A stretch of DNA of 64,000 bases from DATAOG01 sp963753685. Its GTDB lineage: Bacteria; Pseudomonadota; Alphaproteobacteria; Geminicoccales; Geminicoccaceae. The notes beneath the pieces were generated by a model, which worked only from the letters and a program-made list of their open reading frames with translations, ran no database searches and was not told the DNA's origin. The stretch is taken from the NCBI GenBank assembly GCA_963753685.1, contig CAVWDE010000020.1, positions 62,001 to 126,000 on the forward strand, given 5' to 3'. This document shows, in pieces, positions 16,787-25,908 of this stretch (positions are counted from its first letter, which is position 1; the number at the start of each line of letters is the position of its first letter). A program made the position numbers and the translations under genes.

Positions 16787-17152
16787 GTCGGTCCTGAAAT
16801 CCGGGCGTCAATCCGGCGCCGCCATTCGCACGGCTCGCGGCTTGGCGCGGAGTGACTGGCCCTCGCCAGTATGGGAGGCGCGCTCTGCCAACGCTCCAGT
16901 TGTATGCTCCCGGGGCGGCTGGCGCAGGGGCTTGCCGCTGGCAGCGCCGCAGTTCGTCGCGATCACCGTCGATTCGGCAATCGAATACCGGCGCGGCGTC
17001 GGCGGCAGCTGGCAGGGCTGTGTGCTGACGCCCGAGGCGTGCGCGCCACAGGGCGCGACCGGCGCGACACACTGTGACATCGAGCTGCCTTGCCGACCGG
17101 CCGCTTTTGTGCGTGATTGCGGGCGCAAGTCGGTCGTTCGCTAAGGTGAAGA
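16787..17152. other. Intergenic region before the hopanoid cluster
   Basis: About 365 bases between the fused CoA-transferase (minus) and squalene-hopene cyclase (plus), so it carries the promoters of two divergent genes. I see no strong consensus promoter, hairpin with U tract, or conserved protein in it. Confidence 0.4.
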
Positions 17153-19168
17153 ATGGTAGAGACGCCTCAGGAGACCGGCCTGAGCGAAGCCGTCGCCGAG
17201 GTCTGGCGTACGGCCGATCTGTCGACCGCGGTCGATGGGGTCGAGCTGCCAGGCCAGGATCTGGACGCCGTGATCGAGCAAGCCAGGCGGGGTCTGGCAC
17301 AACTGCAGCGCGCCGACGGCCACTGGATCTTCGAGCTCGAGGCCGATGCGACCATCCCGGCCGAGCATATCCTCTACCAGCATTTCCTGGACGAGATCGA
17401 CGCGCCGCTCGAGCGCAAGATCGGCGTTTACCTGCGGTCCCGCCAGGCCGACCACGGCGGCTGGCCGCTCTATTCCGGCGGCGATCTCAATCTCAGCTCC
17501 AGCGTCAAGGCCTACTACGCGCTCAAGCTGCTCGGCGACGACCCCGGGGCGCCGCACATGCGGCGCGCACGTGCGGCCATTCTGGCGCAGGGCGGCGCCG
17601 CGCGCTGCAACGTGTTCACCCGGATCACGCTTGCCCTGTTCGGCCAGGTGCCCTGGCGGGCGGTGCCGGTGATGCCGGTCGAGATCATGCTCCTGCCGCG
17701 CTGGTTTCCGTTTCACCTCGACAAGGTGTCCTACTGGTCGCGGACCGTGATCGTCCCGCTCCTGATCCTGATGGCGCTGAAGCCCCGGGCGAAGAACCCG
17801 CGCGGAGTCGGGATCGAGGAGCTGTTCGTGACCCCGCCTCTCGCCGAGCGGCACTACATCACCAATTCGACCGGCTCGGGCTGGGGCCGCTTCTTCCTCG
17901 CGATCGACCGGACCCTGCGCCTGATCGAGCCGCGGCTCTCGACGCGCCGCCGGGCACGCGCGATCCGGCGCGCCGTCGATTTCGTCACGGAGCGGTTGAA
18001 CGGCGAGGACGGGCTCGGCGCGATCTTCCCGGCCATGGCCAACGCCGTGATGGCGTTCGAGACCCTGGGCTATGCCAAAGACCATCCGGACCTTTTGATC
18101 GCCAAGCGGGCGGTCAGGAAGCTCCTGGTCGAGCGCCGCGAGCTCGCCTATTGCCAGCCGTGCCTGTCGCCGCTCTGGGACACTGCACTCGCCTGCCACG
18201 CCCTCATGGAGGCCGGCGCGACCGAAACCCACACCGCGGCCGCGGTGAGCCTGCGCCGGGCGCTCGACTGGGTCGCCGAGCAGCAGATCCTGGATGTGGT
18301 CGGCGACTGGGCGCGTGCCCGACCGGACGTCCGGCCAGGCGGCTGGCCGTTCGAGTACCGGAACGATTACTACCCGGACGTCGACGACACCGCGGTGATC
18401 GTCTGTGCGCTGCACCGGGCCGATCCCGAACGCTACCGGCGCGCAATCGCGCGCGGCGCCGAGTGGGTACTGGGCCTGCAGAGCCGGAACGGCGGCTGGG
18501 GCTCGTTCGATGCCGACAACACCCATGACCACCTGAACAACATTCCGTTCGCCGACCACGGCGCCCTGCTCGACCCGCCGACCGCCGACCTGACCGCGCG
18601 CTGCCTCAGCATGCTCGCGCAGCTGGGTTACCAGCGGAGCCACCCGGCGCTGGCGCATGCTCTCGCGTGGCTGCGGCGCGAGCAGGAGCCGGACGGTTCC
18701 TGGTTCGGCCGCTGGGGCACCAACTACATCTATGGCACCTGGTCGGTGCTGGTCGCGCTCAACGCCGTGGGCGAGGACATGGGCGCCGCCTACGTGCGCC
18801 GTGCGACAGACTGGCTGAAGGCGCGCCAGCAGGCAGACGGCGGCTGGGGCGAGAGCTGCGCCAGCTACTGGCCCGAGCGCAGGGCCGAGCCGGTCGCGAG
18901 CACGCCGTCCCAGACCGCCTGGGCGCTGCTCGGCCTGATGGCCGCCGGCGAGGTCGAGAGCGAAGCGGTCGCCCGCGGCATCGAATTTCTCCAGCGCGCG
19001 CCGCGGCAGGGGGCGAAGTGGGACGAGGAACTCTACAACGCGGTCGGCTTCCCGCGCGTGTTCTACCTCCGCTACCACGGCTACAGCGCCTATTTCCCGC
19101 TCTGGGCGCTCGCCCGCTATCGCAACCTGATGCGCCAGAACGACCGCCGGGTCGCCTGCGGAATGTGA
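17153..19168 (+). CDS. shc: Squalene-hopene cyclase
   Basis: 671 residues, the usual length. It cyclises squalene to hopene/hopanol at the inner membrane. The catalytic DxDDTA motif is seen in YPDVDDTAVIVCAL near residue 410. QW-type repeats are visible (QRADGHWIFELEAD-like near 50, QSRNGGWGSFDADNTH, QEPDGSWFGRWGTNYIYGTW, QQADGGWGESC). The start is ATG 17153. It is the first gene of the hopanoid region, with hpnG, hpnH and ispH close by; the squalene-making genes hpnCDE are not in the window. It is also known as hpnF. Confidence 0.96.
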   Translation: MVETPQETGLSEAVAEVWRTADLSTAVDGVELPGQDLDAVIEQARRGLAQLQRADGHWIFELEADATIPAEHILYQHFLDEIDAPLERKIGVYLRSRQADHGGWPLYSGGDLNLSSSVKAYYALKLLGDDPGAPHMRRARAAILAQGGAARCNVFTRITLALFGQVPWRAVPVMPVEIMLLPRWFPFHLDKVSYWSRTVIVPLLILMALKPRAKNPRGVGIEELFVTPPLAERHYITNSTGSGWGRFFLAIDRTLRLIEPRLSTRRRARAIRRAVDFVTERLNGEDGLGAIFPAMANAVMAFETLGYAKDHPDLLIAKRAVRKLLVERRELAYCQPCLSPLWDTALACHALMEAGATETHTAAAVSLRRALDWVAEQQILDVVGDWARARPDVRPGGWPFEYRNDYYPDVDDTAVIVCALHRADPERYRRAIARGAEWVLGLQSRNGGWGSFDADNTHDHLNNIPFADHGALLDPPTADLTARCLSMLAQLGYQRSHPALAHALAWLRREQEPDGSWFGRWGTNYIYGTWSVLVALNAVGEDMGAAYVRRATDWLKARQQADGGWGESCASYWPERRAEPVASTPSQTAWALLGLMAAGEVESEAVARGIEFLQRAPRQGAKWDEELYNAVGFPRVFYLRYHGYSAYFPLWALARYRNLMRQNDRRVACGM

Positions 19169-19178
19169 AACATCAGAA

Positions 19179-20003
19179 TCAGGCCGGGGCGGGCGTTTCC
19201 TTCGGGCGGAGCGGGGCGCTGCCGACCAGCTCGGCCAGGAAGCTGACGTCGTCGGCCGAGAGCGCATCGATCAGCCCGGCCGCGAGCCACTCGCGCAACA
19301 TCGGCAGCGGGTCGATGCCGTAGCGCTGGGCCTGCGCGATCTCGGCCGGCGGCGGCACATGGCAGCGGATCGCGATGCCGGCGCCGTGCAGGGCGCGCGC
19401 ATCGTCGGGGTGGAAGCGCTCGAGCTCGATCGAGATCGAATCCAGGCGTGCCGCGCGCGCGACCGCGACCGGATCGGCGTGCCGGCAGTGGGTGATGCCC
19501 TCCGTGCGCAGGCGCGGAATGCGCTCCTTGGCGCGCCGCAGATCGACGTGGTCGAAGGAGATCAACAGGGCCTCGTCGCGGGCGCCGGTGGTCTCGAGCA
19601 GCTCCGCCAGGCGCTCGATCAGGCGCTCGACCCGAAAGCGCTCCTTGATCTCGACCACGAGGCCGAGGCTCTCCGACTTGGCGAAGTCGATCACCTCGGG
19701 CAAGCTCGGCATGCGCTCGCCCGCGAACTCGGGGCCGAACCAGCTGCCGGCATCGAGGGCCGCGATCTCGGCCGCGGTGCGGGCGCCGATCAGGCCCTGA
19801 CCGTTGGTCGTGCGGTCGAGGGTGAGGTCGTGGGCGAGGATGATCTCATCGTCCTGGGTCAGCACGATGTCGACCTCGGCGGTCGTGGCGCCCGCGGCCT
19901 TGGCGGCCCGGAGCGCGGCCAGGGTGTTCTCGGGCGCGCCGCTGCTGTGGCCGCGGTGGCCGCAGATATGGACGAAGCCGTTCTCGGACGCGAGCAGATG
20001 CAT
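19179..20003 (-). CDS. Glycerophosphodiester phosphodiesterase family protein
   Basis: 274 residues from ATG 20003, with AGAGGAAGA upstream. The GDPD signature is clear: HICGHRGHSSGAPENTLAAL at the N-terminus and AEVDIVLTQDDEIILAHD, giving the catalytic His pair and the metal-binding Glu/Asp. The C-terminal half continues the TIM barrel (GLVVEIKERF, ISFDHVDLRR, GIAIRCHVPP). It hydrolyses glycerophosphodiesters to glycerol-3-phosphate and an alcohol. There is no signal peptide, so it is cytosolic. It lies within the hopanoid region, convergent with shc, which may hint at lipid-headgroup turnover. Confidence 0.87.
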   Translation of the reverse strand: MHLLASENGFVHICGHRGHSSGAPENTLAALRAAKAAGATTAEVDIVLTQDDEIILAHDLTLDRTTNGQGLIGARTAAEIAALDAGSWFGPEFAGERMPSLPEVIDFAKSESLGLVVEIKERFRVERLIERLAELLETTGARDEALLISFDHVDLRRAKERIPRLRTEGITHCRHADPVAVARAARLDSISIELERFHPDDARALHGAGIAIRCHVPPPAEIAQAQRYGIDPLPMLREWLAAGLIDALSADDVSFLAELVGSAPLRPKETPAPA

Positions 20004-20096
20004 GGCCGGGGTCTTCCTCTGGAGCGCGCTTGGCGCGGCAGAAGCTAGCAACCTTGCCGCGCTGGCGCCAGCCATCGGCAGGGCCGGAGCGAGCGC

Positions 20097-20802
20097 GTGA
20101 TCGGGGTGATCACCGGCCTGCGGGCAGAGGCCCGCTGCCTGAGCGGGCTCGATGTGACGGTCGCCTGCAGTGGCGCGCGCCCCGGACGGGCCCGGGCCGA
20201 GGCGGCGCGGCTGCTCGCCGAAGGTGCAGCGGGCCTGGTGAGCTTCGGTCTGGCCGCGGGCCTCGGCCCTGAGCTCCGGCCCGGCGATCTGGTCCTGGCC
20301 GAGGCCGTGATCCTGCCGGACGGCCGGCGCCTTGCGACCGATGCGGCCTGGCGCGCCAGCCTCGCCGCGGCGCTGAGCGAGACGCGGGACGACCAGCCAT
20401 GTCGGGCCGGTTGCCGGGACCGATCGGCTGCTGGCCATGCCTCAGCACAAGCAGACGCTCCTCGAGGCGACCGGCGCGCTCGCCGCCGACATGGAGAGCC
20501 ACGCCGTCGCCGAAGTGGCGAGCGCGGCCGGCAAGCCCTTCATCATCGTCCGCGCAATCAGCGATGCTGCCGATCAGGCGCTGCCCGTTGCCGCCACCCG
20601 CTTCCTCGGCCCGGACGGCCAGATCCGGCCGAGGGCGCTGATCGGGATCATCGCCCGACCCTGGGAGCTCGCCCGGCTCATTCGGCTGGGCCTCCAGACC
20701 CGGCGCGCGCTTGGCGTGCTACGCCGGGTGGCGCGCAGCGCCGGCAGCGCCCTGGAGCGCCCGGTCAACCAGCCGCGATCGGCGACCGAGGAGGGATCAT
20801 GA
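20097..20802 (+). pseudogene. hpnG: hpnG, hopanoid nucleoside phosphorylase/nucleosidase, frameshifted once
   Basis: The first frame gives MIGVITGLRAEARCLSG, the GAAGLVSFGLAAGL glycine loop and RPGDLVLAEAV. The second frame, from about 20398, gives HVGPVAGTDRLLAMPQHK, then LAADMESHAVAEVASAAG with the Met-Glu ribose-binding pair, and VRAISDAADQ. One surplus base near 20391-20398 explains the break. HpnG removes adenine from adenosylhopane to give ribosylhopane, the step after HpnH. Being in an otherwise intact cluster, this is more likely a sequencing error or very recent lesion than an old pseudogene. The intact product would have about 235 residues. Confidence 0.8.
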
Positions 20803-20859
20803 GGCCGAGCACGCGCCGCGACCTGGCCTGCGGCCGCGGCAGCGGCAACGACCGACCAG

Positions 20860-22011
20860 CTACGCCGCGTGGCTCCGCTCGCCGGGGCGGCGCGCGGCCT
20901 TGGGCGGGGCTTTGTCGACCTCGGACTTGACGAGGTGCTCGAACACGTACTCGGCCGGTCGCTGGTGCTCGAGCGGGATCTCGGGCGCCATCGGCCCGTC
21001 GGTCTTGATCGGCCGCGAAGCGACCCGCATCGCCTTGATCGGATGGCGGACGGCATCGGTCACCGCGGTCGCCTCATAGCCGCAATGCGCCATGCAGTTG
21101 GCGCATTTCTCATAGTTGCCGGTGCCGTAGCGGTCCCACGCGGTGGTCTCCATCAGCTCCTTGAAGGAGCCGGCATAGCCCTCGCCCAGCAGATAGCACG
21201 GGCGCTGCCAGCCGAAGATGTTGCGGGTCGGATTGCCCCAAGGCGTACAATGATACTCTTGATTGCCGGCCAGGAAATCGAGATAGAGCGAGGAATGGCT
21301 GAGCCGCCAGCGCTTGCCGCCGCCGCGGCGGAAGATGTCGCGGAACAGCTGCTTGGTCTTCTGACGGTTGAGGAAGTGCTGCTGATCGGGCGCCCGCTCG
21401 TAGGCGTAGCCGGGCGAGACCGTGATCCCCTCGACGTCCAGCTCATCGGTGACGTGGTCGAAGAAGGCGGCGACCTCGTCCGGCGCCACGCCCTCGAACA
21501 GGGTGGCGTTGACGTTGACCCGGAAGCCGCGCGCGCGCAACAGCCGGATCGCCTCGACCGCGCGGTCGAACACGCCCGCCTGGCAGACCGAGCGGTCGTG
21601 GTGGGCGCGCAGGCCGTCCAGGTGGATCGAGAAGGTGAGGTAGGGGCTGGGCGTGAACAGGTCGATCTTCTTCTCGACCAGGAGCGCGTTGGTGCACAAA
21701 TAGACGAACTTCCGACGTTTGATCAAACCTTGAACAATCTCAGCTATGTCTTTGTGAATCAGAGGTTCGCCGCCCGGGATCGAGACGATCGGCGCGCCGC
21801 ATTCGTCGGCCGCCTGGAGGCACTCCTCGACCGACAGCCGCCGGTTCAGGATCGGCGCCGGATAGTCGATCTTGCCGCAGCCGGCGCAGGCCAGATTGCA
21901 CCGGAACAGCGGCTCGAGCATCAGTACCAGGGGATATTTGTCACGCCCGAGGAGGCGTTGCTTGAGGATGTAGGCTCCGACCCGGATCTGCTGGCGTAGA
22001 GGAATTCCCAT
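20860..22011 (-). CDS. hpnH: Adenosyl-hopene transferase HpnH (radical SAM)
   Basis: 383 residues. It joins the adenosyl group to diploptene, the first step in making extended C35 hopanoids. The radical SAM motif is FRCNLACAGCGKIDYP near residue 37; SIPGGEPLIHKDI is the GGEP-type SAM-binding strand. Further HpnH segments are FSIHLDGLRAHHDRSVCQ and the C-terminal EKCANCMAHCGYEATAV cysteine group. The start is ATG 22011. It is followed upstream by ispH on the same strand with a 15-base gap, so they share an operon. The C-terminal tail after residue 360 is Lys/Pro-rich and variable. Confidence 0.95.
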   Translation of the reverse strand: MGIPLRQQIRVGAYILKQRLLGRDKYPLVLMLEPLFRCNLACAGCGKIDYPAPILNRRLSVEECLQAADECGAPIVSIPGGEPLIHKDIAEIVQGLIKRRKFVYLCTNALLVEKKIDLFTPSPYLTFSIHLDGLRAHHDRSVCQAGVFDRAVEAIRLLRARGFRVNVNATLFEGVAPDEVAAFFDHVTDELDVEGITVSPGYAYERAPDQQHFLNRQKTKQLFRDIFRRGGGKRWRLSHSSLYLDFLAGNQEYHCTPWGNPTRNIFGWQRPCYLLGEGYAGSFKELMETTAWDRYGTGNYEKCANCMAHCGYEATAVTDAVRHPIKAMRVASRPIKTDGPMAPEIPLEHQRPAEYVFEHLVKSEVDKAPPKAARRPGERSHAA

Positions 22012-22026
22012 GATCGCTCCGAGTGG

Positions 22027-22989
22027 TCATTCGGCGGGCACGCGGGCCGTCGGCTCGGCGAGCTCTGGCGGCAATCGGAAATGGACGTTCTCCTCAATGC
22101 CGGCAAGGGTTTCGACGCCCACGTCGTAATATGCGGCCAATCGGTCAACGAGTTGTTGCACCAAAAGCTCAGGTGCCGAAGCGCCTGCCGTGATGCCGAC
22201 CGCGCGGGCGCCGTCGAGCCAGGCCGGATTCAGGCTTTCGGCGCTGTCGATCAGATAGCTGGGCCGGCCGGAGGCCACGCCGATCTCGCGCAAACGATTG
22301 GAATTCGAGCTGTTCCTGGCGCCGACCACGAGGATCACATCGACCTCGCGGGCGAGCGCCCGGACCGCGGTCTGACGGTTCTGGGTGGCATAGCAGATGT
22401 CGCGCGTGTCCGGCCCGATGATCGCCGGGAAGCGGATGCGCAAGGCGTTGATGACGTCGCGGGTGTCGTCGACGCTGAGCGTGGTCTGGGTCACGAAGGC
22501 GAGCTTCTCGGGGTCGCTGGGCTCGAGCCTCGCGACCTCGTCGACCTCGGAGATCAGATGCACGCGCCCCCTGATCCGGCCCATCGTGCCCTCGACCTCG
22601 GGGTGACCGGCGTGGCCGATCAGGATCACCTCGTAGCCCTTGGCGGCGTAGCGCTGGCCCTCCTTGTGGACCTTGGTCACGAGCGGGCAGGCGGCGTCGA
22701 TCACCTCGAGGCGCCGGCCGCGCGCCGCCAGCTCGACCGCCTCGGCGACCCCGTGGGCGCTGAACACGGCGACCGCGCCTTCCGGGATCTCGTCGACCTC
22801 GTCCACGAACCGCGCGCCCTTGCTCTTCAACGCCTCGACCACGTGCTGGTTGTGCACGATCTCGTGGCGGACGTAGACCGGGGGGCCGAACCGGCGCAGC
22901 GCGCGCTCCACGATCTCGATCGCCCGCTCGACGCCGGCACAAAAGCCACGAGGCTGGGCAAGAACCACACGCAGCACGGGGCCGGACAT
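22027..22989 (-). CDS. ispH: 4-hydroxy-3-methylbut-2-enyl diphosphate reductase
   Basis: 320 residues, the last enzyme of the MEP isoprenoid pathway, producing IPP and DMAPP. The three cluster-binding Cys are seen in PRGFCAGVERAIEIV, IDAACPLVTKVHKE and RDICYATQNRQTAV. The substrate-site stretch GARNSSNSNRLREIG and the GITAGASAPE loop are present. Clustering with hpnH in this way is common in alphaproteobacteria, linking isoprenoid supply to hopanoid synthesis. The ATG at 22989 begins the gene; the promoter probably lies in the AT-richer stretch just upstream (22990-23284). Confidence 0.96.
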   Translation of the reverse strand: MSGPVLRVVLAQPRGFCAGVERAIEIVERALRRFGPPVYVRHEIVHNQHVVEALKSKGARFVDEVDEIPEGAVAVFSAHGVAEAVELAARGRRLEVIDAACPLVTKVHKEGQRYAAKGYEVILIGHAGHPEVEGTMGRIRGRVHLISEVDEVARLEPSDPEKLAFVTQTTLSVDDTRDVINALRIRFPAIIGPDTRDICYATQNRQTAVRALAREVDVILVVGARNSSNSNRLREIGVASGRPSYLIDSAESLNPAWLDGARAVGITAGASAPELLVQQLVDRLAAYYDVGVETLAGIEENVHFRLPPELAEPTARVPAE

Positions 22990-23284
22990 GCTCCGTCTCC
23001 TCCCCGGGGCTTTCCTGCGCCCCGATGATTTCCAGTCCGTTCACTCTAAGCGGTTGGCGACACGGCGAAAGAGCAATCTACAGTTCCGCGAAGTCGCGCG
23101 CCGCCAACTGTGGCGCAGCTGCCACAGCCTGGCGATTCGCAAAGTCGATTTCGGTCGATCAAATCAAATCTTCTCAAACAAAAGCCAGAATCCCTGATCA
23201 CGATTGCCGTATTATTGTGACTTGTCGCTACAAGACAGATGTTTCCGGCGCGCTCTGATAATCTCCAGTAGTCGAGCCGGGTGG
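22990..23284. promoter_or_regulatory. AT-richer intergenic region upstream of ispH-hpnH
   Basis: About 295 bases between ispH and the hpnL-like gene, with an unusually AT-rich core at about 23150-23240. It must carry the ispH-hpnH promoter and the 3' end of the preceding operon. I see no clear -35/-10 pair or U-tract hairpin. Confidence 0.4.
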
Positions 23285-24289
23285 TCATGAGCCGTGTCCG
23301 GAGACCCGTCCCGGTGCGGATAGCCGCATGCGGCGGCCTGGGCCGTCGAGGCAGGACCAGACGACCAGGGCCGGCAGACCGAACACGAGCTCGCGCGCGC
23401 GCTTGAGCAACGCCGCCGAGAGCACGATCTCGGGGGGCAGGCCGAGCCAGATCCCGGTCGCCAGGATGCCGCTCTCCTGCACCCCGAGGCCGCCGGGGAT
23501 CACGAAGCCGGCGCTGCGTGCGACCTGCCCCAGGCTCTCCAGGATGATCGCCTCGGTCAGCTCGACCGGCCGGCCGAGGACCACGAACGCCAGCCAGACC
23601 TCGACGCTGCCCGCGAGCCAGGCGAGCAACCGCCAGACGGCGCAGCGGACGAGCGCGCCCCGGTCGCCATAGCAGGCGATGACCTCGGCATCGAGCGCGG
23701 CGGCGCTGCCGATCAGGCCTTGCCAGGCGGGCGTGCTGGCGAGCCGGTGCAGCGGCCGGGCCAGCAGCGAGAACAGGCCCCGGCGCTGGACGGCGGCGAA
23801 GCCTGCCAGGAGCAGCCCGAACAGGACCAGCCCGGCGGCCAGAGGCGCGAGCTCGCTGGCGTGGCCGAGCTGCCGCAGCAGCAGAACCGCGCCCAGCAGC
23901 GCGAACACGAGCTGGGTCGCCAGACCGGCGGTGGCATCGACCACGACGCTGGCGCCGGCGGTCGGCCCGGGCATTCCGCGTTGCGCCAGCAGGCGGGCGC
24001 GAACGAAGTCGCCGCCCACCTGAGCGACCGGCAACAGGCAATTGATCGAGGTGGAGATCCAACGCATGACCAGGAGTGAGGGCAGAGCCGGCGGATGGGA
24101 CCGTCTGAGCAGGGCCTGCCAGCCAAGCGCATCGGCGAGCAGCGTGCCCAGATAGGCGAAGCCGAGCACCGACGCACCCCAGCCGGCGACCGCGAGCGCG
24201 GCTGCGATCTTGGCCGTGTTCTGGGCGAGGATCAGGGCCACGATCAGGCCGAGGCCCAAAAGCCACGCAAGCAGGGTCGCGACCCGCAC
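23285..24289 (-). CDS. hpnL: HpnL-like membrane protein (flippase-like domain)
   Basis: About 334 residues from GTG 24289. Six to eight membrane segments are visible (VATLLAWLLGLGLIVALIL; VLGFAYLGTLLADALGW; TQLVFALLGAVLLL; PLAAGLVLFGLLLAGFAAV; LAFVVLG). Conserved pieces SINCLLPVAQVGGDFVRARLL and SAGFVIPGGLGVQESG match the lysylphosphatidylglycerol synthase-type flippase-like domain that includes HpnL. The start is uncertain: the frame is open far upstream inside hpnA, but similarity begins here, and GTG 24289 lies six bases past the hpnA stop. It is the last gene of the minus-strand operon and probably moves a lipid or hopanoid intermediate. Confidence 0.72.
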   Translation of the reverse strand: MRVATLLAWLLGLGLIVALILAQNTAKIAAALAVAGWGASVLGFAYLGTLLADALGWQALLRRSHPPALPSLLVMRWISTSINCLLPVAQVGGDFVRARLLAQRGMPGPTAGASVVVDATAGLATQLVFALLGAVLLLRQLGHASELAPLAAGLVLFGLLLAGFAAVQRRGLFSLLARPLHRLASTPAWQGLIGSAAALDAEVIACYGDRGALVRCAVWRLLAWLAGSVEVWLAFVVLGRPVELTEAIILESLGQVARSAGFVIPGGLGVQESGILATGIWLGLPPEIVLSAALLKRARELVFGLPALVVWSCLDGPGRRMRLSAPGRVSGHGS

Positions 24290-24294
24290 GCGGT

Positions 24295-25287
24295 TCAGGG
24301 GAGATGACCCTGAAGGCGGTACCAGTCGAGCGCATCGCGCAGCGCCGCTTCGGCCGGCCGCGAGCGGTAGCCGAGCTCGCGCTCGGCCTTGGCCGAGGTG
24401 AAGTACATCCGTTTTCTCGCCATGCGCAGGCCGTCGGTGGTGAGCAGGGGCTCGCCGGTGCCGCGCCAGCGCGCGACCGCCTCGACCAGAATGGCGAGCG
24501 GCCACAGCGGTGCCGCTGGCAGCCGCAGGCGGGGCGGCGGGCGCCCGACCAGCCGGGCGATGATCGCCAGGATCTCGGCGAGCGAGCAGTTCTGGCCGCC
24601 GAGGATGTAGCGTTCACCGATCCGGCCGTGTTCGAGCGCCAGGACATGGCCCTCGGCAACGTCGTCGACATGGACGATGTTGAGGCCAGTGTCGACATAG
24701 GCGGGCATTTGGCCGCGGGCGGCCGCCAGGACGATCCGCCCGGTCGGCGTCGGGCGGGCATCGCGCGGCCCGATCGGCGCTGAGGGATTGACGATCACGG
24801 CGGGCAGGCCGTCCCGCTCGATCAGCTCGCGGACCGCCTGCTCGGCCAGGTACTTCGAGCGCTTGTAGTGGCCGATCATGTCGTCCAGAGCAGCCGGCGT
24901 GGTCTCATCGGCAGGGCTGCCGTCGGCGTGGAGGCCGAGCGCCGCGACCGTGCTGGTATAGACGATCCGGCGCACGCCGGCGGCGCCGGCCGCGCGCAGC
25001 AGGGCGCGCGTGCCCTCGACGTTGGTCCGATAGAGGATGGCGGGATCGGGCGCGAACAGGCGGTAGTCGGCAGCGACGTGGACCAGCGCCGTACAGCCCG
25101 CGACCGCGGGCACCAGGCTTGCCGCATCCTGAAGGTCGCCAACCATGACCTCGACCGGCAGACCGGCAACCTGGCCAGGGTCGCCAGGCCGGCGCGCCAG
25201 GATCCGGACCGCCTCGCCCCTGGCGAGCAGGGTGCGGACCACGGCCGAGCCGACGAAGCCGGTCGCGCCGGTGACCAGGACGGTCAC
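24295..25287 (-). CDS. hpnA: Hopanoid-associated sugar epimerase HpnA
   Basis: 330 residues from GTG 25287, which overlaps the stop of the CDP-alcohol phosphotransferase gene by four bases (GTGA), so translation is coupled. It is an extended SDR: LVTGATGFVGSAVVRTLL for NAD(P) binding, VYTSTVAALG, and the YKRSKYLAE catalytic Tyr/Lys. The segments GLNIVHVDDVAEGH and GERYILGGQN are typical of HpnA. The family is defined by its constant presence in hopanoid clusters; the reaction is thought to act on a sugar or ribosyl group of the side chain but has not been settled. Confidence 0.88.
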   Translation of the reverse strand: MTVLVTGATGFVGSAVVRTLLARGEAVRILARRPGDPGQVAGLPVEVMVGDLQDAASLVPAVAGCTALVHVAADYRLFAPDPAILYRTNVEGTRALLRAAGAAGVRRIVYTSTVAALGLHADGSPADETTPAALDDMIGHYKRSKYLAEQAVRELIERDGLPAVIVNPSAPIGPRDARPTPTGRIVLAAARGQMPAYVDTGLNIVHVDDVAEGHVLALEHGRIGERYILGGQNCSLAEILAIIARLVGRPPPRLRLPAAPLWPLAILVEAVARWRGTGEPLLTTDGLRMARKRMYFTSAKAERELGYRSRPAEAALRDALDWYRLQGHLP

Positions 25288-25907
25288 GGCACGCTGCCGG
25301 CATGCCGAAGATGCCGGCCCAGGTTCCACAGCGCGCCAAGCGCATAGAGCGGTGCGCCGATCGCGGCCAGCATGAGGAACGTCTCGAGCCCGTTCAGCCA
25401 GGTCACCGGCCCGACCACATAGAGCAGATCCTGCGCCTCGAAGCCGAGCAGGTTATGCTGGCGGATCGCCGCCGAGCCGGCGCGCCGCTCGAGCTCCAAC
25501 CGGAGCAGGACCGCGAGCGCCACCGCCCCGCCGGCGATCAGGCCGAGGCGGATGGCCGCCGGTCCGAGTCCGCCCGCGCTGAGGCCCACGCCGATGCCGA
25601 TGAACAACGCGGTCATGACCAGCGCGTCGGTGGTATGGTCATAGTAGTGGCCGAAGGTGCTGGTCTTGCCGGTCAGCCGCGCGAGCTCGCCGTCGGCATG
25701 ATCGAGCAGGCAGGCGAGCACGAACAGGGCGGCGCCGACGTCGACCGCCGCGCCGGCGCGCGTGAACAGCCAGGCACCGAGCAGCCCGAGGACCAGGACC
25801 AAGGTCGTGATCGCGTTCGGCGTCACCCGGCTCTGCTGCAGCGGTTCGACCAGCAGGCGGGCGAGGCGCTGGTCCCACGGGGGCTCGATCTGCACCAGGT
25901 CGGGCAT
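25284..25907 (-). CDS. CDP-alcohol phosphatidyltransferase family protein
   Basis: 207 residues from ATG 25907. The complete CDP-alcohol phosphotransferase signature is seen near residue 65: D-HA-DG-EL-AR, then eight residues, G-HYY-D-HTT-D. Five or six membrane helices follow (ALVMTALFIGIGVGL; LGLIAGGAVALAVLL; FLMLAAIGAPLYALGAL). Such enzymes transfer a phospho-alcohol from a CDP-activated donor in the inner membrane. One base separates it from the upstream nucleotidyltransferase gene and it overlaps hpnA, so it may use the CDP-compound made by that neighbour. The acceptor is unknown. Confidence 0.87.
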   Translation of the reverse strand: MPDLVQIEPPWDQRLARLLVEPLQQSRVTPNAITTLVLVLGLLGAWLFTRAGAAVDVGAALFVLACLLDHADGELARLTGKTSTFGHYYDHTTDALVMTALFIGIGVGLSAGGLGPAAIRLGLIAGGAVALAVLLRLELERRAGSAAIRQHNLLGFEAQDLLYVVGPVTWLNGLETFLMLAAIGAPLYALGALWNLGRHLRHAGSVP

Positions 25908-25908
25908 C

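Noticed and set aside
17141..19267. 708-residue open frame on the minus strand opposite squalene-hopene cyclase
   Set aside because: It mirrors shc, has an Arg/Gly/Ala-rich shadow composition and no motif; shc itself is unmistakable.
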